A stretch of 64,000 bases of DNA from K23-9 sp964460665 (GTDB lineage: Bacteria; Planctomycetota; Planctomycetia; Pirellulales; Pirellulaceae): assembly GCA_964460665.1 (NCBI GenBank), contig CAYWSL010000004.1:1-64000 (forward strand), read 5' to 3'. The notes under the pieces were generated by a model. That model was not told the origin of the DNA. It saw nothing but the letters and a program-made list of their open reading frames with translations, and made no database searches. How positions within the stretch are numbered: position 1 is the stretch's first letter; each line of letters starts with the position of its first letter. Of this stretch, positions 16,981 to 26,450 are shown one piece after another. A program made the position numbers and the translations under genes.

Positions 16981-17493
16981 ATGCGACGACTCACCTGCTG
17001 CTGCGTTCTGCTAATTGGCTGCTTCATCCTGACTGGGTGCAGTTCCCTCCGCACCCCCACGCTGGGGAACAGTGCCGACGGGGAATTCATCATGTCGGAC
17101 CCGGGCAGCTTGATGGATCCATCGGAAACCGAGAAATCGTACAACGCGGTCCGCCAAGCACGAGCTCGAAACGCAGTCGTTCTGCACGTCTTGGGTGACA
17201 GCGATCCGATTCGCGTCTTGCCGCTGCCCGGCGAAGGCCAAAGTGTTTTGCTAAGTGACCTGCTGCGGCAGTCTGGCGTCAGCGAAAAGCTGGGCGGAAT
17301 CGATGCCACACTGTTCCGACAAGTTGGTTCGCTACCAAGCGGGCAGCGAATGACAGTGAAAATGGAAAATGGCGGAAAATCAGTTCGCCCAGAAACGGAC
17401 TACGCCCTACATCCGGGCGACAAAATTCAGGTTCGTCGTAAATCGGCATCCGATCCATTTCAAACCATGTTTAGCGCCGTGCTAAGTAACTAA
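16981..17493 (+). CDS. Lipoprotein of unknown function with SLBB-like C-terminus
   Basis: 170 residues. The signal peptide ends in a clear lipobox (ILTGC, Cys20). The central part (VVLHVLGDSDPIRVLPLP...LLSDLLRQSG) and the end (YALHPGDKIQVRRK) resemble the ubiquitin-like SLBB/polysaccharide-export fold, in which PGD before a beta strand is typical. That assignment is tentative. It would be anchored to a membrane facing the periplasmic side. It is monocistronic and converges on the DUF1080 gene. Confidence 0.75.
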   Translation: MRRLTCCCVLLIGCFILTGCSSLRTPTLGNSADGEFIMSDPGSLMDPSETEKSYNAVRQARARNAVVLHVLGDSDPIRVLPLPGEGQSVLLSDLLRQSGVSEKLGGIDATLFRQVGSLPSGQRMTVKMENGGKSVRPETDYALHPGDKIQVRRKSASDPFQTMFSAVLSN

Positions 17494-17569
17494 GACTTTC
17501 GGCAAACTGCGTGGCCAGGGCAGGTCCGGACAGGTCGACAGGTCCTGGCCTACGAATTTCGCTTGAAGA

Positions 17570-18232
17570 TCAGTCCATTTTCTTGACGCGAAGGTTTCGG
17601 AAGAACGCGATGCTCTTTGGGTCGTGGGCTTGAAGGGCAAATGTGCCTTCGTCCAGACGTCTCTCGAAACGATCGCTGAACGCTTCCTTGTTTTCTGGTT
17701 CGGTGTAATCAACCATCTTCTTGCCGTTGACCAGCAACTGAATGTTGCGTCCTTGGACGATGATCTCTTGCGTGTACCACTCGCCGTCTTTGATGCCGTT
17801 GGCCTTCAAGTCTTCAGCCGAAACGTTTTCGACATCGTACAGGCTGCTGGTCTTTTTCACGTCTTTGTGTGTCACATTGACTTGGCACTCGTAGCCGTAC
17901 TTTGGCCATCCCTTGTCTTGATACTTGGTGTGAAAGTAGATGCCTGCGTTGCTGCCTTCCTTCGTCATGACCTCCGCTTTGAAGTGAAAGTTCTTTAGCG
18001 GTGCTTGGTCGCCAACGTAAAACAGGTGGCAACGTGCTCCCTTGCACATCAGCGTTCCGTCTTTGACTTGCCATGAATCGGGGTTTTCGGCCGACTTCTT
18101 CCAGCCGTCCAACGACTTGCCATCAAACAGCTGAACAAAGCCGGTTTCGACAGCTGGCTTCTCGGCCATGGCGGGCGAAAGGCTAGCGAAAGCGAACAGA
18201 CAAACGGCAAGTCGGGCGATATTCTGAGTCAT
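17570..18232 (-). CDS. Secreted DUF1080 (3-keto-disaccharide hydrolase-like) protein
   Basis: 220 residues with a signal peptide (TQNIARLAVCLFAFASLSPAMA) and one DUF1080 concanavalin-like domain: FVQLFDGKSLDGWK at the start, SNAGIYFHTKY in the middle, and the C-terminal DPKSIAFFRNLRVKKM. The family is very abundant in Planctomycetota and is thought to bind or cleave glycans outside the cytoplasm. The start at 18232 was chosen because the 46 codons upstream add no sensible leader and the signal peptide begins here. It is divergent from gcvT. Confidence 0.9.
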   Translation of the reverse strand: MTQNIARLAVCLFAFASLSPAMAEKPAVETGFVQLFDGKSLDGWKKSAENPDSWQVKDGTLMCKGARCHLFYVGDQAPLKNFHFKAEVMTKEGSNAGIYFHTKYQDKGWPKYGYECQVNVTHKDVKKTSSLYDVENVSAEDLKANGIKDGEWYTQEIIVQGRNIQLLVNGKKMVDYTEPENKEAFSDRFERRLDEGTFALQAHDPKSIAFFRNLRVKKMD

Positions 18233-18358
18233 GCTTAATCTTGTGAAATTCAGTAGGTAGGTAAACGTGTGCCACCAGTCTAACAAGGGGAACACCGCAA
18301 ATCGAGGATTGCCACCACCACGGGTTTCGGCCATTTGGGGGCCCGCTAAACTGCAGTC

Positions 18359-19477
18359 ATGACAGAACAATTAGCAAAGACACCGTTGGACGCTTGGCAT
18401 CGCGAAGCCGGAGCACGAATGGTTCCGTTTGCCGGCTACGAAATGCCGATTCAGTATTCTTCGATCGTGACCGAGCACAACACGTGCCGGACATCGGCTG
18501 GCCTGTTCGACGTTTCCCACATGGGGCGACTGCGGTTCGATGGTGATGGTGCCGAAAAACTGCTGGACTACCTACTGACGCGGCGCGTGTCGGACTTGGG
18601 TGTTGGCAAAGTTCGCTATGGGCTGATCTGCAACAAGCAGGGAGGCGTGCTGGATGACGTTTTGGTGTCACACTTGGAAACCCCCTCCCAACGTCGCTTT
18701 CACTTGATGGTCGTCAACGCGTCGAATCGAGCCAAAATCTTGAAGTGGATTGAGCCGCACTTGGCGGACTTTCCCACCGTGACGATGTCCGATCGAACCG
18801 AACTGACCGCGATGATCGCCGTTCAGGGGCCACAAGCAATCGATGTGTGCAACAGACTGTTCAACGTTGATATCAGTGCGCTGAAGTACTACACCGGGCG
18901 CATCACCGAACAGATGGGCAAACCCGTGATCGTCAGCCGAACTGGCTACACCGGCGAAGACGGTTTCGAGCTGATCGTGCGGGCCGAAGAAGCGAACCGA
19001 ATTTGGGAGAATATTTTGCTGGCTGGCCGCGAAGCAGGCTTTGGCGCCGTCGGACTGGGAGCCCGCGACACGCTGCGGATGGAAGCCGGCATGCCGCTTT
19101 ATGGTCACGAGCTGGACGAATCGATCGACCCAATTTCCGCGGGCCTGAAATTCGCTTGCAATCTGGAAGACCGTTCATTTGTTGGCGACAAAGCAATACA
19201 GAAAATTGCCCAAGATGGTCCCGAAAAAGTGCGAATCGGGCTGGTCCCCGATGGCAAGCGTCCAGCTCGCGAAGGTTGCCCTGTGCTTTCTGCCGACGAT
19301 CGGGTCATCGGCGTGGTCACCAGCGGCGGCCCATCACCCACGCTTGGGAATCCGATTGCGATGGCTTATGTTGAAAGCGGTGCGGCGGGTGCTGAGTCCT
19401 TTCAGATTGACATTCGCGGCAAGAAAGTGACCGCCAAGCCGACTAAGCTACCGTTTTACAAACGCAAGAAATCGTAA
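18359..19477 (+). CDS. gcvT: Aminomethyltransferase, glycine cleavage system T protein
   Basis: 372 residues, normal length. GcvT transfers the methylene group from aminomethyl-lipoyl GcvH to tetrahydrofolate and releases ammonia. It has the N-terminal signature (TPLDAWHREAGARMVPFAGYEMPIQY cut across the usual block), SRTGYTGEDGFE near 197, the catalytic-domain GLGARDTLRMEAGMPLYGHEL, and a GcvT_C barrel (VTSGGPSPTLGNPIAMAYV). It is the first gene of a gcvT-gcvH-lipoate ligase operon. No glycine riboswitch was recognised in the 126 bp upstream. Confidence 0.96.
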   Translation: MTEQLAKTPLDAWHREAGARMVPFAGYEMPIQYSSIVTEHNTCRTSAGLFDVSHMGRLRFDGDGAEKLLDYLLTRRVSDLGVGKVRYGLICNKQGGVLDDVLVSHLETPSQRRFHLMVVNASNRAKILKWIEPHLADFPTVTMSDRTELTAMIAVQGPQAIDVCNRLFNVDISALKYYTGRITEQMGKPVIVSRTGYTGEDGFELIVRAEEANRIWENILLAGREAGFGAVGLGARDTLRMEAGMPLYGHELDESIDPISAGLKFACNLEDRSFVGDKAIQKIAQDGPEKVRIGLVPDGKRPAREGCPVLSADDRVIGVVTSGGPSPTLGNPIAMAYVESGAAGAESFQIDIRGKKVTAKPTKLPFYKRKKS

Positions 19478-19509
19478 GTGTTTCACAGCTTCGATTTCCA
19501 AGAGTGAGA

Positions 19510-19917
19510 ATGAATATGTCACGTGACGTTACCAAACTGCTGTACGCCGAGAGCCACGAATGGGTGGACGTTGCCGAAGAAGGTGGCGACAAGATCGCAA
19601 CCATCGGCATCTCCGCCTTTGCAATCGAGCAATTGAATGACTTGGTCTACATGGACCTTCCCGATGTCGGACGCGAACTTGCCGTTGGCGATGAGTTTGG
19701 TGAAGTGGAATCGGTCAAAGCCGTCAGTCCGCTGTACAGTCCTGTAGCCGGTGAAGTCATCGAAGTGCATAGCAACCTGCCCGATGAACTGGAAAAGATC
19801 AACGACGACCCGTATGACTTCGGTTGGATCATCAAAGTGAAACTGGCGGGCGACGCTTCGCTGGATTCGCTGCTAGACCACGCTGCTTACGAAAAGCAGT
19901 GCGCAGAAGCGGGTTGA
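19510..19917 (+). CDS. gcvH: Glycine cleavage system H protein
   Basis: Lipoyl carrier protein that shuttles the aminomethyl group between GcvP and GcvT. It has 135 residues from ATG at 19510 (MNMSRDV); ATG at 19516 is also possible. The lipoylation site is Lys70 in GEVESVKAVS, with the hinge PLYSPVAGEV after it, and ESHEWV stands near the N-terminus. It lies 32 bp after gcvT and 6 bp before the lipoate ligase gene. gcvP is not in the window. Confidence 0.96.
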   Translation: MNMSRDVTKLLYAESHEWVDVAEEGGDKIATIGISAFAIEQLNDLVYMDLPDVGRELAVGDEFGEVESVKAVSPLYSPVAGEVIEVHSNLPDELEKINDDPYDFGWIIKVKLAGDASLDSLLDHAAYEKQCAEAG

Positions 19918-19923
19918 TCTTAG

Positions 19924-20664
19924 ATGGACGGTCGATTGATTCCGTTGGCTGCCGGCCCCGGTGCCTGGAACATGTCCGTCGATCAGGCGTTGCTGGAATC
20001 CGTCGAAGCGACGCGTGTCCCCGTCCTTCGGCTTTATCAATGGTCAGCCCCCACGTTGTCGCTGGGCTATTTCCAGAAAGTCGCCGAGCGCGAACAGCAT
20101 GCGGCTAGCCAAACGGCGCAAACAGTTCGCCGTTCTACCGGTGGTGGCGCGATTCTGCATCATCGAGATCTGACTTACAGCATTGCTTTGCCAATGTCGC
20201 AGATCAGCGCTGGGGCTCGGCTTGGCCTGTATCGCGATATGCACGAATCGATCGCAGCGGCACTGGCTGAATTTGGCATTCGTGTGCTACCGCATCGTGT
20301 CGACCAAGGATGGACAGGTGTCCAGAATGCATTCTTGTGTTTTCAGCGGCGCACCGATGAGGACTTGGTTGCCAGCGGCTACAAAGTGCTTGGAAGCGCG
20401 CAGCGAAGATCACGATCCGCCACGCTACAGCATGGATCGCTGCTACTGACCGCCAGCGACCTGGCACCGGAGCTACCGGGCGTCACCTGCCTTACAGGAA
20501 AACCAGTTGCAGCTCGGGATTTGAGCACGTTGATCGCAGAAAAAGTTGGCAATCGTCTTTCCATTACTTGGAATTCCGGTTCGTTGACTGAATCAGATAA
20601 GGGGCGTGCCAAAAAGGTCCAAGACGAACGATTTGGTGCGAGAAACTGGCTTTTTCGCCGATAA
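19924..20664 (+). CDS. Lipoate-protein ligase / octanoyltransferase family (LplA/LipM-like)
   Basis: 246 residues. It has the biotin/lipoate ligase fold with RRSTGGGAILHHRDLTYS, the nucleotide/lipoate-binding loop of LplA, and the catalytic-lysine region YKVLGSAQRR followed by LQHGSLLL. Together with gcvT and gcvH this gene would attach the lipoyl or octanoyl group to GcvH. Whether it uses free lipoate plus ATP or octanoyl-ACP (LipM-like) cannot be decided; there is no C-terminal LplA accessory domain. Confidence 0.88.
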   Translation: MDGRLIPLAAGPGAWNMSVDQALLESVEATRVPVLRLYQWSAPTLSLGYFQKVAEREQHAASQTAQTVRRSTGGGAILHHRDLTYSIALPMSQISAGARLGLYRDMHESIAAALAEFGIRVLPHRVDQGWTGVQNAFLCFQRRTDEDLVASGYKVLGSAQRRSRSATLQHGSLLLTASDLAPELPGVTCLTGKPVAARDLSTLIAEKVGNRLSITWNSGSLTESDKGRAKKVQDERFGARNWLFRR

Positions 20665-20717
20665 TTTGAAAATCACCCTGTCGCGAACCAGTTAATTTTG
20701 CAGAACGTAATTACCTA

Positions 20718-20748
20718 AAGTCCCGTTTAAGGGATTTTCGCAATTGCG
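20718..20748 (+). terminator. Possible terminator after the gcv operon
   Basis: AAAGTCCC-GTTTAA-GGGATTTT forms an 8-bp stem (one G-U) with a short T run, followed by the palindrome CGCAATTGCG. It lies about 55 bp after the stop of the lipoate ligase gene. Confidence 0.4.
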
Positions 20749-20952
20749 AATGTGCTTAGAATGTGACTGCAGTCGATATTGTATGGGTATCAGACTGGGT
20801 TTCGATCCCAGACTGCAGGGACTTTTCAATGGTTCTACTATACCAAATCCTTGCTGTAGACGAAGTAATCGTCGACGCCGAGCACGTGTACCAACGCCGT
20901 GGTGGACTGTCGTTCCGTACTCGCGTAACAACCTGTGGAGACTAGGTGATCT

Positions 20953-21639
20953 ATGAAAGTGAAGCTTAAGGTAATCGGCGGCAGTCACGATGGAAAAGAG
21001 ATTGGAATTGGTAGTGAGAAATTTCTCATCGGCCGTAGCGAGTCCTGCCAGCTTCGTCCCAAGAGCGAATCGGTCAGTCGCAAACACTGCATCTTGGTGC
21101 TTCGTGAAAACCGATTGCTGGTTCAAGACCTAAAGAGTCGCAACGGGACTTACATCAACGAGAAGCGATTGCCAGCGGACAAGGCAAAGGTACTGAAACC
21201 TGGCGATGAACTTCGGGTTGGCAAACTGAAGTTTGAAGTATTGATCGAACATGGCCTGCAGGGTGCCAAGAAGCCACAGGTGGCGGACGTTGGTGACGCG
21301 GCAGCGAGAACAGTGGAAGCGGCTGGCGAAAGCAAATTCGAGGCAGTCGATGTCGGATCGTGGCTGGACGAAGCCGATCAAATCGATCGCGTACGCAAAC
21401 TATCTGATCCAGAGACTCGTCAGTTCAAGATCGAAGAGTCCCAAAAACAAGGCGACTCAGAGGAAGACAGCACCGAGTTGTCCGTCGATGATTCAGCTGA
21501 GCTTGAAAAGGCCAAGAGGAAACGCCCAGACAAGAAGGCCAAGCCTGGTAAACTTCCTGCAAGCGCAAAGAAAACGTTGAAAGACTCTTCACGCGATGCC
21601 GCTGATGATGCGTTGAAACGATTCTTTAGCGGTCGCTAA
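20953..21639 (+). CDS. FHA-domain protein with a lysine-rich tail
   Basis: 228 residues. The forkhead-associated domain occupies about 1-95 with the phosphothreonine-binding residues in FLIGRSESCQ, VSRKHC and LKSRNGTYINEKRL. The rest is charged and probably disordered (GDSEEDSTEL, KRKRPDKKAKPGK) and ends in AADDALKRFFSGR. It likely reads out Ser/Thr kinase signalling, which is common in planctomycetes. No kinase gene is adjacent. A hairpin (CTGGG/CCCAG, 20795-20811) lies in its leader. Confidence 0.92.
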   Translation: MKVKLKVIGGSHDGKEIGIGSEKFLIGRSESCQLRPKSESVSRKHCILVLRENRLLVQDLKSRNGTYINEKRLPADKAKVLKPGDELRVGKLKFEVLIEHGLQGAKKPQVADVGDAAARTVEAAGESKFEAVDVGSWLDEADQIDRVRKLSDPETRQFKIEESQKQGDSEEDSTELSVDDSAELEKAKRKRPDKKAKPGKLPASAKKTLKDSSRDAADDALKRFFSGR

Positions 21640-21707
21640 GAACGTTTTTTGATGATTCGATCTGTTTGCTGCTGCGTTTGTTAGTCGCAAAAAAAGGAAT
21701 TGGATTC

Positions 21708-22274
21708 ATGACTGATTCGAACGCCATCTTGGCGGAACGATTTCGGCAGAACGACCCGCAAGCGTTTTCGCAATTGTTCGGTCGCTACCATGAAATGGTT
21801 TTCAACCTTTGTCTGCGAATGCTGCATCACCGGCAGGATGCAGAAGACGTAACGCAAGAAACGTTTTCACGCGTTGCCCGATACATTCATCGCTGGGACA
21901 CACGGCGCCCGCTGGAACCTTGGTTGGTCACAATTGCGGGCAACCGCTGCCGGACGCATCTCGCTCGGCGCAGCTCCAATCAAGCGTTGTCGCTGATCTG
22001 CGAACCAACTTCTAGCGTTTCCATCCAGCAGCAAGACGCCGATACGCTTCGCGAAGAAGTTCACCTAGGAATCTCTCTGCTTCCCGACAAGCAGCGAATG
22101 GCGTTCAGTTTGTTTCATGAACAATCGATGAGCTACGACGAAATCGCCGCGGTTTTGGGATGTCCGGTCGGCACCGCCAAAACCTGGGTTCGCCGAGCCC
22201 GCATGAACTTAATGAAACGCCTACAAGACCGTGATGTTGTGCAAACCTCGTCCAGCAAAGGAGTCGCCAAATGA
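21708..22274 (+). CDS. RNA polymerase ECF-type sigma factor
   Basis: 188 residues. Region 2 is FGRYHEMVFNLCLRMLHHRQDAEDVTQETF and region 4 is LPDKQRMAFSLFHEQ...SYDEIAAVLGCPVGTAKTWVRRAR (positions about 30-60 and 118-160), cut here for description. The start is ATG at 21708 with AAGGAA upstream; the frame is open further upstream but lacks a ribosome-binding site. Its stop overlaps the anti-sigma gene by 4 bp, so the two are translationally coupled. Confidence 0.93.
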   Translation: MTDSNAILAERFRQNDPQAFSQLFGRYHEMVFNLCLRMLHHRQDAEDVTQETFSRVARYIHRWDTRRPLEPWLVTIAGNRCRTHLARRSSNQALSLICEPTSSVSIQQQDADTLREEVHLGISLLPDKQRMAFSLFHEQSMSYDEIAAVLGCPVGTAKTWVRRARMNLMKRLQDRDVVQTSSSKGVAK

Positions 22275-22876
22275 ATTGCAACGACTTCAACGAATGGCTT
22301 CAAACCGAATTAGATTCTCGATTGGATCTACGGCTGCCGCCGGAGCATCGCCAGCACTATCACCAGTGTGACGCGTGTCGCGGGCAGCTGGATGCCTGGA
22401 ACCACATCGCTTGCGTGTTACCCAAAGATTCATCACCGCGTGTGCAAGTCGGGCCCGCCGATCACCAAGGCTTGCCGTGGCTGACCGGCGTATCGGTGTT
22501 AGCCATCGCAGGCTTGCTGGCACTGCTGATCTTTGGCTCGTATCTGAATCCCAACTCGACCATCACAAACCAGCCCACCAGTACAAAGTCGGTCGCGATG
22601 GTCACGGCAGATGTTAGTACCAGCCCGACCAAGACCGATTTGGACCAGCAACCCAAGACGCCTTCAGACGGCGCCCCTGTTGCAGCCGATGTTGTTTCTA
22701 ACATCGACGCCACCAACTTTTGGCAACGTGTTCAAGAGCGTGACTGGATTCAGCGCACCATGCCAACCGTGATGCCGACAGTCCAGTCAATACAAGACGG
22801 TGTGGCACCGATTGGTCGTTCCTTTGTCGACGTCGTCCGCATTCTTACGACTGGTGGGCGCGAAACCCCTTCTTAG
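22271..22876 (+). CDS. Membrane anti-sigma factor with zinc-finger-like motif
   Basis: 201 residues, overlapping the sigma gene by ATGA. The N-terminal domain carries His29-x3-Cys33-x2-Cys36 (HYHQCDAC), the ZAS anti-sigma motif. One membrane segment (about 72-91) follows, then a Thr/Pro-rich extracytoplasmic part with a short amphipathic end. It probably holds the upstream ECF sigma factor at the membrane and releases it on an envelope signal. The signal is unknown. Confidence 0.88.
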   Translation: MNCNDFNEWLQTELDSRLDLRLPPEHRQHYHQCDACRGQLDAWNHIACVLPKDSSPRVQVGPADHQGLPWLTGVSVLAIAGLLALLIFGSYLNPNSTITNQPTSTKSVAMVTADVSTSPTKTDLDQQPKTPSDGAPVAADVVSNIDATNFWQRVQERDWIQRTMPTVMPTVQSIQDGVAPIGRSFVDVVRILTTGGRETPS

Positions 22877-22885
22877 AGAACCGTC

Positions 22886-25291
22886 ATGATGATCAATCGA
22901 TTCGCTGTGAGACTTCGATCCTTTCTGGTTTTGATCGGTTTGTCGCTCGCGTTTCAGACGGGGAATCTGAGTGCTGAAGAAGTCATCCTGCTAAAGAACG
23001 GTTTGTCCTCGACCGGTACGATCTTTGGCCAAGCTGCGATGACCAAGAACCCGTTTGCCGCGGCAGCGAATAACGGAGGCGCCGAGCCAATCATCATGGT
23101 CGATGATGGTTTGCGCCGCCTGTACATGTACAGACGCGGCATGGTTAACGGAGACCCCAAGCCAGCGCGTGGGATCGATCGCACCATCGAATTTGGATTC
23201 AAGCCGCCGCAAACCGGAAAAATCATTGCTGGGCTGGGCCCGCTACTGGGTGTTTCGCCGTTCAATAAGTATGGCCGTCGCGCGGTCAGGCTTAGCAGCA
23301 AGGAAGGCCCCATTTCGGTCTTGCAGGGAATCTCCGAACTGAATTCACGGTACGCGAAAGTCGAAGGGCTGAAGGATCGCCCGTCATACATTTGGGACAT
23401 GCGTGTCGCTAGCAGTTCATTGGACTCGGCCACACTTCGAGCCATCTTTGACCAACGCGTCAAGCGTCCAGGTTTGACGCCAGAACAACGCTTTGACACA
23501 CGACTGGATCACGTCCGATTCTTTATCGAAGCAGAACGCTTTGGTGATGCCCGAGCAGAGTTGCGTGCTCTGATCAAAGAGTTCCCTGACGCGAAAGACA
23601 TGCAGGCGAAGATGGTTCGGATCACCGAACTGGAGGCGCAAAAGCTAATCACCGAAGCCGAAGACCGAGTCAAGATCGGTCAAGAACAGTTCGCAAGGAA
23701 AATTTTGGCCGCCTTCCAACCGCAGAATGTTGGTCGTGTCACACGAGCGAAGGTTCAGCAGGTGGTCGGCGATCTGAGCCAAAAGAAAAAGGATCGCGAC
23801 GGAACACTTGCCAAACTGAAAGCACACATCGGCCAATTGGATCCGGGACAAGCAGCCGCACTGGGCGGAATCGTTGCCGAGATCGAAGCGAACCTGTCTA
23901 TGGCAACCTTCGTTCGCCTAGCAGACTACAACTTGCAGTCCGAAGTCGCGACCGTCCCAGTGGGTAGCAAAGTCGCTCTAGCGATTAGCGGCTGGCTGCT
24001 GGGACAAGGACAGGGCATTCAAAACTTAAGCGTCGCAACGTCTATGATTCAGGTGCGCGAATTGGCTCGCGAGTACCTGGGCTGTGACAATGCTGTGCGG
24101 CGAAAAGCCATTTTGGATGAGCTTTCAAATCTGGAAGGTGCACAGCCGGAATACGTTTCGCGGATCCTGCCACAGATGAAACCGCCCAAAGAGCTTTCTG
24201 ACGACAGCGCACACCAAATCGTCGCTGGCATGTACACGGTCGATTTGGCTGACCCACAGCAATCCAAGATCGCGCCACGCTATGTAATCCAACTGCCACC
24301 CGAATACGATCCGCTTCGCGAATACCCCTGCATCTTGGCATTGCATCCGCCCACCGGAACGCCTGAGCAACAATTGGATTGGTGGGCCGGTCAGTACAAC
24401 TCGGGGCTGGGTTTTCGCAGCGGACATGCAACACGCAACGGCTACATCGTCGTCGCTCCGGTGTGGACGCGACCGGGCCAAAGCGTTTACGAATACACAC
24501 CGCGCGAGCATCAACGCGTTTTGGTTTCGCTTCGCGATGCGATGCGACGGACATCGATCGACGCAGACAAGGTGTTCATTGTCGGTCACGGCGAAGGCGG
24601 CACGGCAGCTTGGGACATCGCCGTTTCACACCCCGATCATTGGGCGGGCGTGATCCCGATCAGCAGCAATCCAGGCAAAACGATCATACATTATTCTGCC
24701 AATTGTGAACATGTACCCATCTACACTGTCAATGGCCAACTCGATCGCGTCCACACTGACAACAACTACAGGTTCAGCGGAATCCTGGACGACTACTTGA
24801 ACGTACGTGCCGACGCGATGGTTGTGTTCTATCGCGGCTGGGGTTTTGGTTTCTTTTATGACGAAATTCACTACCTGTTTGACTGGATGAATGTTGCGCT
24901 GCATCGACGCAAAGCCATTCCGCAAAAACTGAATAACGTATCGATGCGCGAAGGCGACGATTACTTCTGGTGGTTGGAAATGGACGGCATGAAAGAAGGC
25001 ACTACCATCAATCCCATTTTATGGGATCAGGCCGAACGAATCCGTGGAAAGAAGATTGACGCCACCGTCGGCGCCAATAATTCCATCCGCATCAACCAAG
25101 CACCGGCCGAACGGTTCATGATTTGGATGCGGCCTGACATGGGAATCGATCTGAATAAACGGATCACACTTCACCTTGGCACACGCTCGGTTGGCCACGT
25201 CTACGGCGGTGGCATTGCTGTGATGCTGGAAGACGCACGCCAACGAGCCGATCGCAAACGCCCGTTCTGGACACGCAGATCCCTGCCGTAG
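22886..25291 (+). CDS. Exported alpha/beta-hydrolase-like protein lacking the nucleophile
   Basis: 801 residues, 9 bp after the anti-sigma gene. A signal peptide (LRSFLVLIGLSLAFQTGNLSA) is followed by a helical TPR-like central region (about 190-420, rich in charged heptads such as LIKEFPDAKDMQAKM) and then a PHB-depolymerase/peptidase-type alpha/beta-hydrolase domain (about 450-720: YVIQLPPEYDPLREYPCILALHPP). At the nucleophile elbow the motif is GHGEGG (567-572), so Gly569 replaces the usual Ser. It is therefore probably a binding or scaffold protein. Its position suggests it is a target or sensor partner of the sigma/anti-sigma pair. Confidence 0.8.
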   Translation: MMINRFAVRLRSFLVLIGLSLAFQTGNLSAEEVILLKNGLSSTGTIFGQAAMTKNPFAAAANNGGAEPIIMVDDGLRRLYMYRRGMVNGDPKPARGIDRTIEFGFKPPQTGKIIAGLGPLLGVSPFNKYGRRAVRLSSKEGPISVLQGISELNSRYAKVEGLKDRPSYIWDMRVASSSLDSATLRAIFDQRVKRPGLTPEQRFDTRLDHVRFFIEAERFGDARAELRALIKEFPDAKDMQAKMVRITELEAQKLITEAEDRVKIGQEQFARKILAAFQPQNVGRVTRAKVQQVVGDLSQKKKDRDGTLAKLKAHIGQLDPGQAAALGGIVAEIEANLSMATFVRLADYNLQSEVATVPVGSKVALAISGWLLGQGQGIQNLSVATSMIQVRELAREYLGCDNAVRRKAILDELSNLEGAQPEYVSRILPQMKPPKELSDDSAHQIVAGMYTVDLADPQQSKIAPRYVIQLPPEYDPLREYPCILALHPPTGTPEQQLDWWAGQYNSGLGFRSGHATRNGYIVVAPVWTRPGQSVYEYTPREHQRVLVSLRDAMRRTSIDADKVFIVGHGEGGTAAWDIAVSHPDHWAGVIPISSNPGKTIIHYSANCEHVPIYTVNGQLDRVHTDNNYRFSGILDDYLNVRADAMVVFYRGWGFGFFYDEIHYLFDWMNVALHRRKAIPQKLNNVSMREGDDYFWWLEMDGMKEGTTINPILWDQAERIRGKKIDATVGANNSIRINQAPAERFMIWMRPDMGIDLNKRITLHLGTRSVGHVYGGGIAVMLEDARQRADRKRPFWTRRSLP

Positions 25292-25523
25292 ACGCAACGC
25301 CTGCCTTCGCAGTCGCACGCAAAAACTTGCCGCGACATCCAATCGCGTAAAATCGTAAAAGCGCCGCCTGTTTCTCGCTACCGCAGGCTCGGCAAGCCTA
25401 CAATCTAAGCTTCAGTTCCTGCCCTTTCAGAGACTGTGACTTTTGCTTTGCGAGCGGCAAGGCGCCAACAGAAAGCATGTTGGGAAGACTCACAGTGTCT
25501 TTACGAAACCCCGAGGTGTTATT

Positions 25524-26450
25524 GTGAAGCGACGTGACTTTTTAGCGACGAATGTTCTACTAGCTGGCACTGTGGCCGCCGCTCAAAACGCAACCTCACA
25601 CAGCGCAAGCGCGCAAGAGAAACCGCAAGGCCAACCCGCCACGACAGACGCGAAACAATCACGCGTTCGGCAAAGCGTCATGGGCTGGTGCTTCAACCCG
25701 ATGGATCCAATCAAGCTTGCCAAACACTGCAAAGAAATCGGCTTAGAAGCAATCGAAGGTATCCCCTCGAAACACTACGATGCAGTCACCAAGATCGGCC
25801 TGAAGATATCTTTGGTCAGCAGCCACGGGTTTGCGAAAGGCCCAGTCGACCCTGACAATCACGCCGAAGTTGAAAAGAAACTTCGCGAAGGAATCGATTT
25901 GGCCGTCAAATACGGCGCGCCCAACGTGATCACATTCACGGGCATGCGCAAGGAAGGCATCAGTGACACAGCCGCACGCAAGAACTGCCTGGACTGCTGG
26001 AAACGCGTTCTTCCCTACGCTGAACAAAATGGAATCGGGTTGGTTCTGGAACACTTGAACAGCGAAGAACACTTGGACAAAGACGGCAAGGTTCATCCGA
26101 TGAAGGGACACCCTGGATATTGGGGGGATGATCTACACCTTTGCGCTGATCTAGTGAAATCGGTCGGATCGGACAGTTTCAAATTGTTGTTTGATATCTA
26201 CCACGTGCAAATTATGAACGGCGACTTGATCCGAAATATCAACCGCTATCAAGACCTAGTGGGCCACTATCACACCGCGGGAAATCCGGGTCGCAAAGAA
26301 TTGGATGATACGCAAGAAATCAACTATCCGCCGGTCATTCGTGCGATAATGAAAACAGGTTACACCGGCTTCATCGCGCAAGAATTCATCCCAACATCGG
26401 ACGACCCGATCGCGTCGTTGAAACAGGCCTATGAGCTGTGCAATGTCTAG
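25524..26450 (+). CDS. Tat-exported hydroxypyruvate isomerase/xylose isomerase-like TIM barrel protein
   Basis: 308 residues from GTG at 25524, with GAGG 7 nt upstream. The frame is open 27 codons further, but the twin-arginine signal KRRDFLATNVLLAGTVAAA starts here. The barrel contains the family's acidic and histidine residues: LEAIEG, VSSHGF, LVLEHLNSE (metal Glu), LFDIYHVQIMNGD (metal Asp, His), HYHTAGNPGR and FIAQEFIP (last Glu). Members isomerise hydroxypyruvate or related keto sugars with a divalent metal. Export by Tat fits a folded metalloenzyme; the actual substrate is unknown. Confidence 0.9.
   Translation: MKRRDFLATNVLLAGTVAAAQNATSHSASAQEKPQGQPATTDAKQSRVRQSVMGWCFNPMDPIKLAKHCKEIGLEAIEGIPSKHYDAVTKIGLKISLVSSHGFAKGPVDPDNHAEVEKKLREGIDLAVKYGAPNVITFTGMRKEGISDTAARKNCLDCWKRVLPYAEQNGIGLVLEHLNSEEHLDKDGKVHPMKGHPGYWGDDLHLCADLVKSVGSDSFKLLFDIYHVQIMNGDLIRNINRYQDLVGHYHTAGNPGRKELDDTQEINYPPVIRAIMKTGYTGFIAQEFIPTSDDPIASLKQAYELCNV

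Noticed and set aside
20795..20811. tRNA T-arm-like CTGGG-TTTCGAT-CCCAG
   Set aside because: The loop order does not fit TTCRANN and no acceptor or anticodon stem can be drawn around it. A plain hairpin is more likely.
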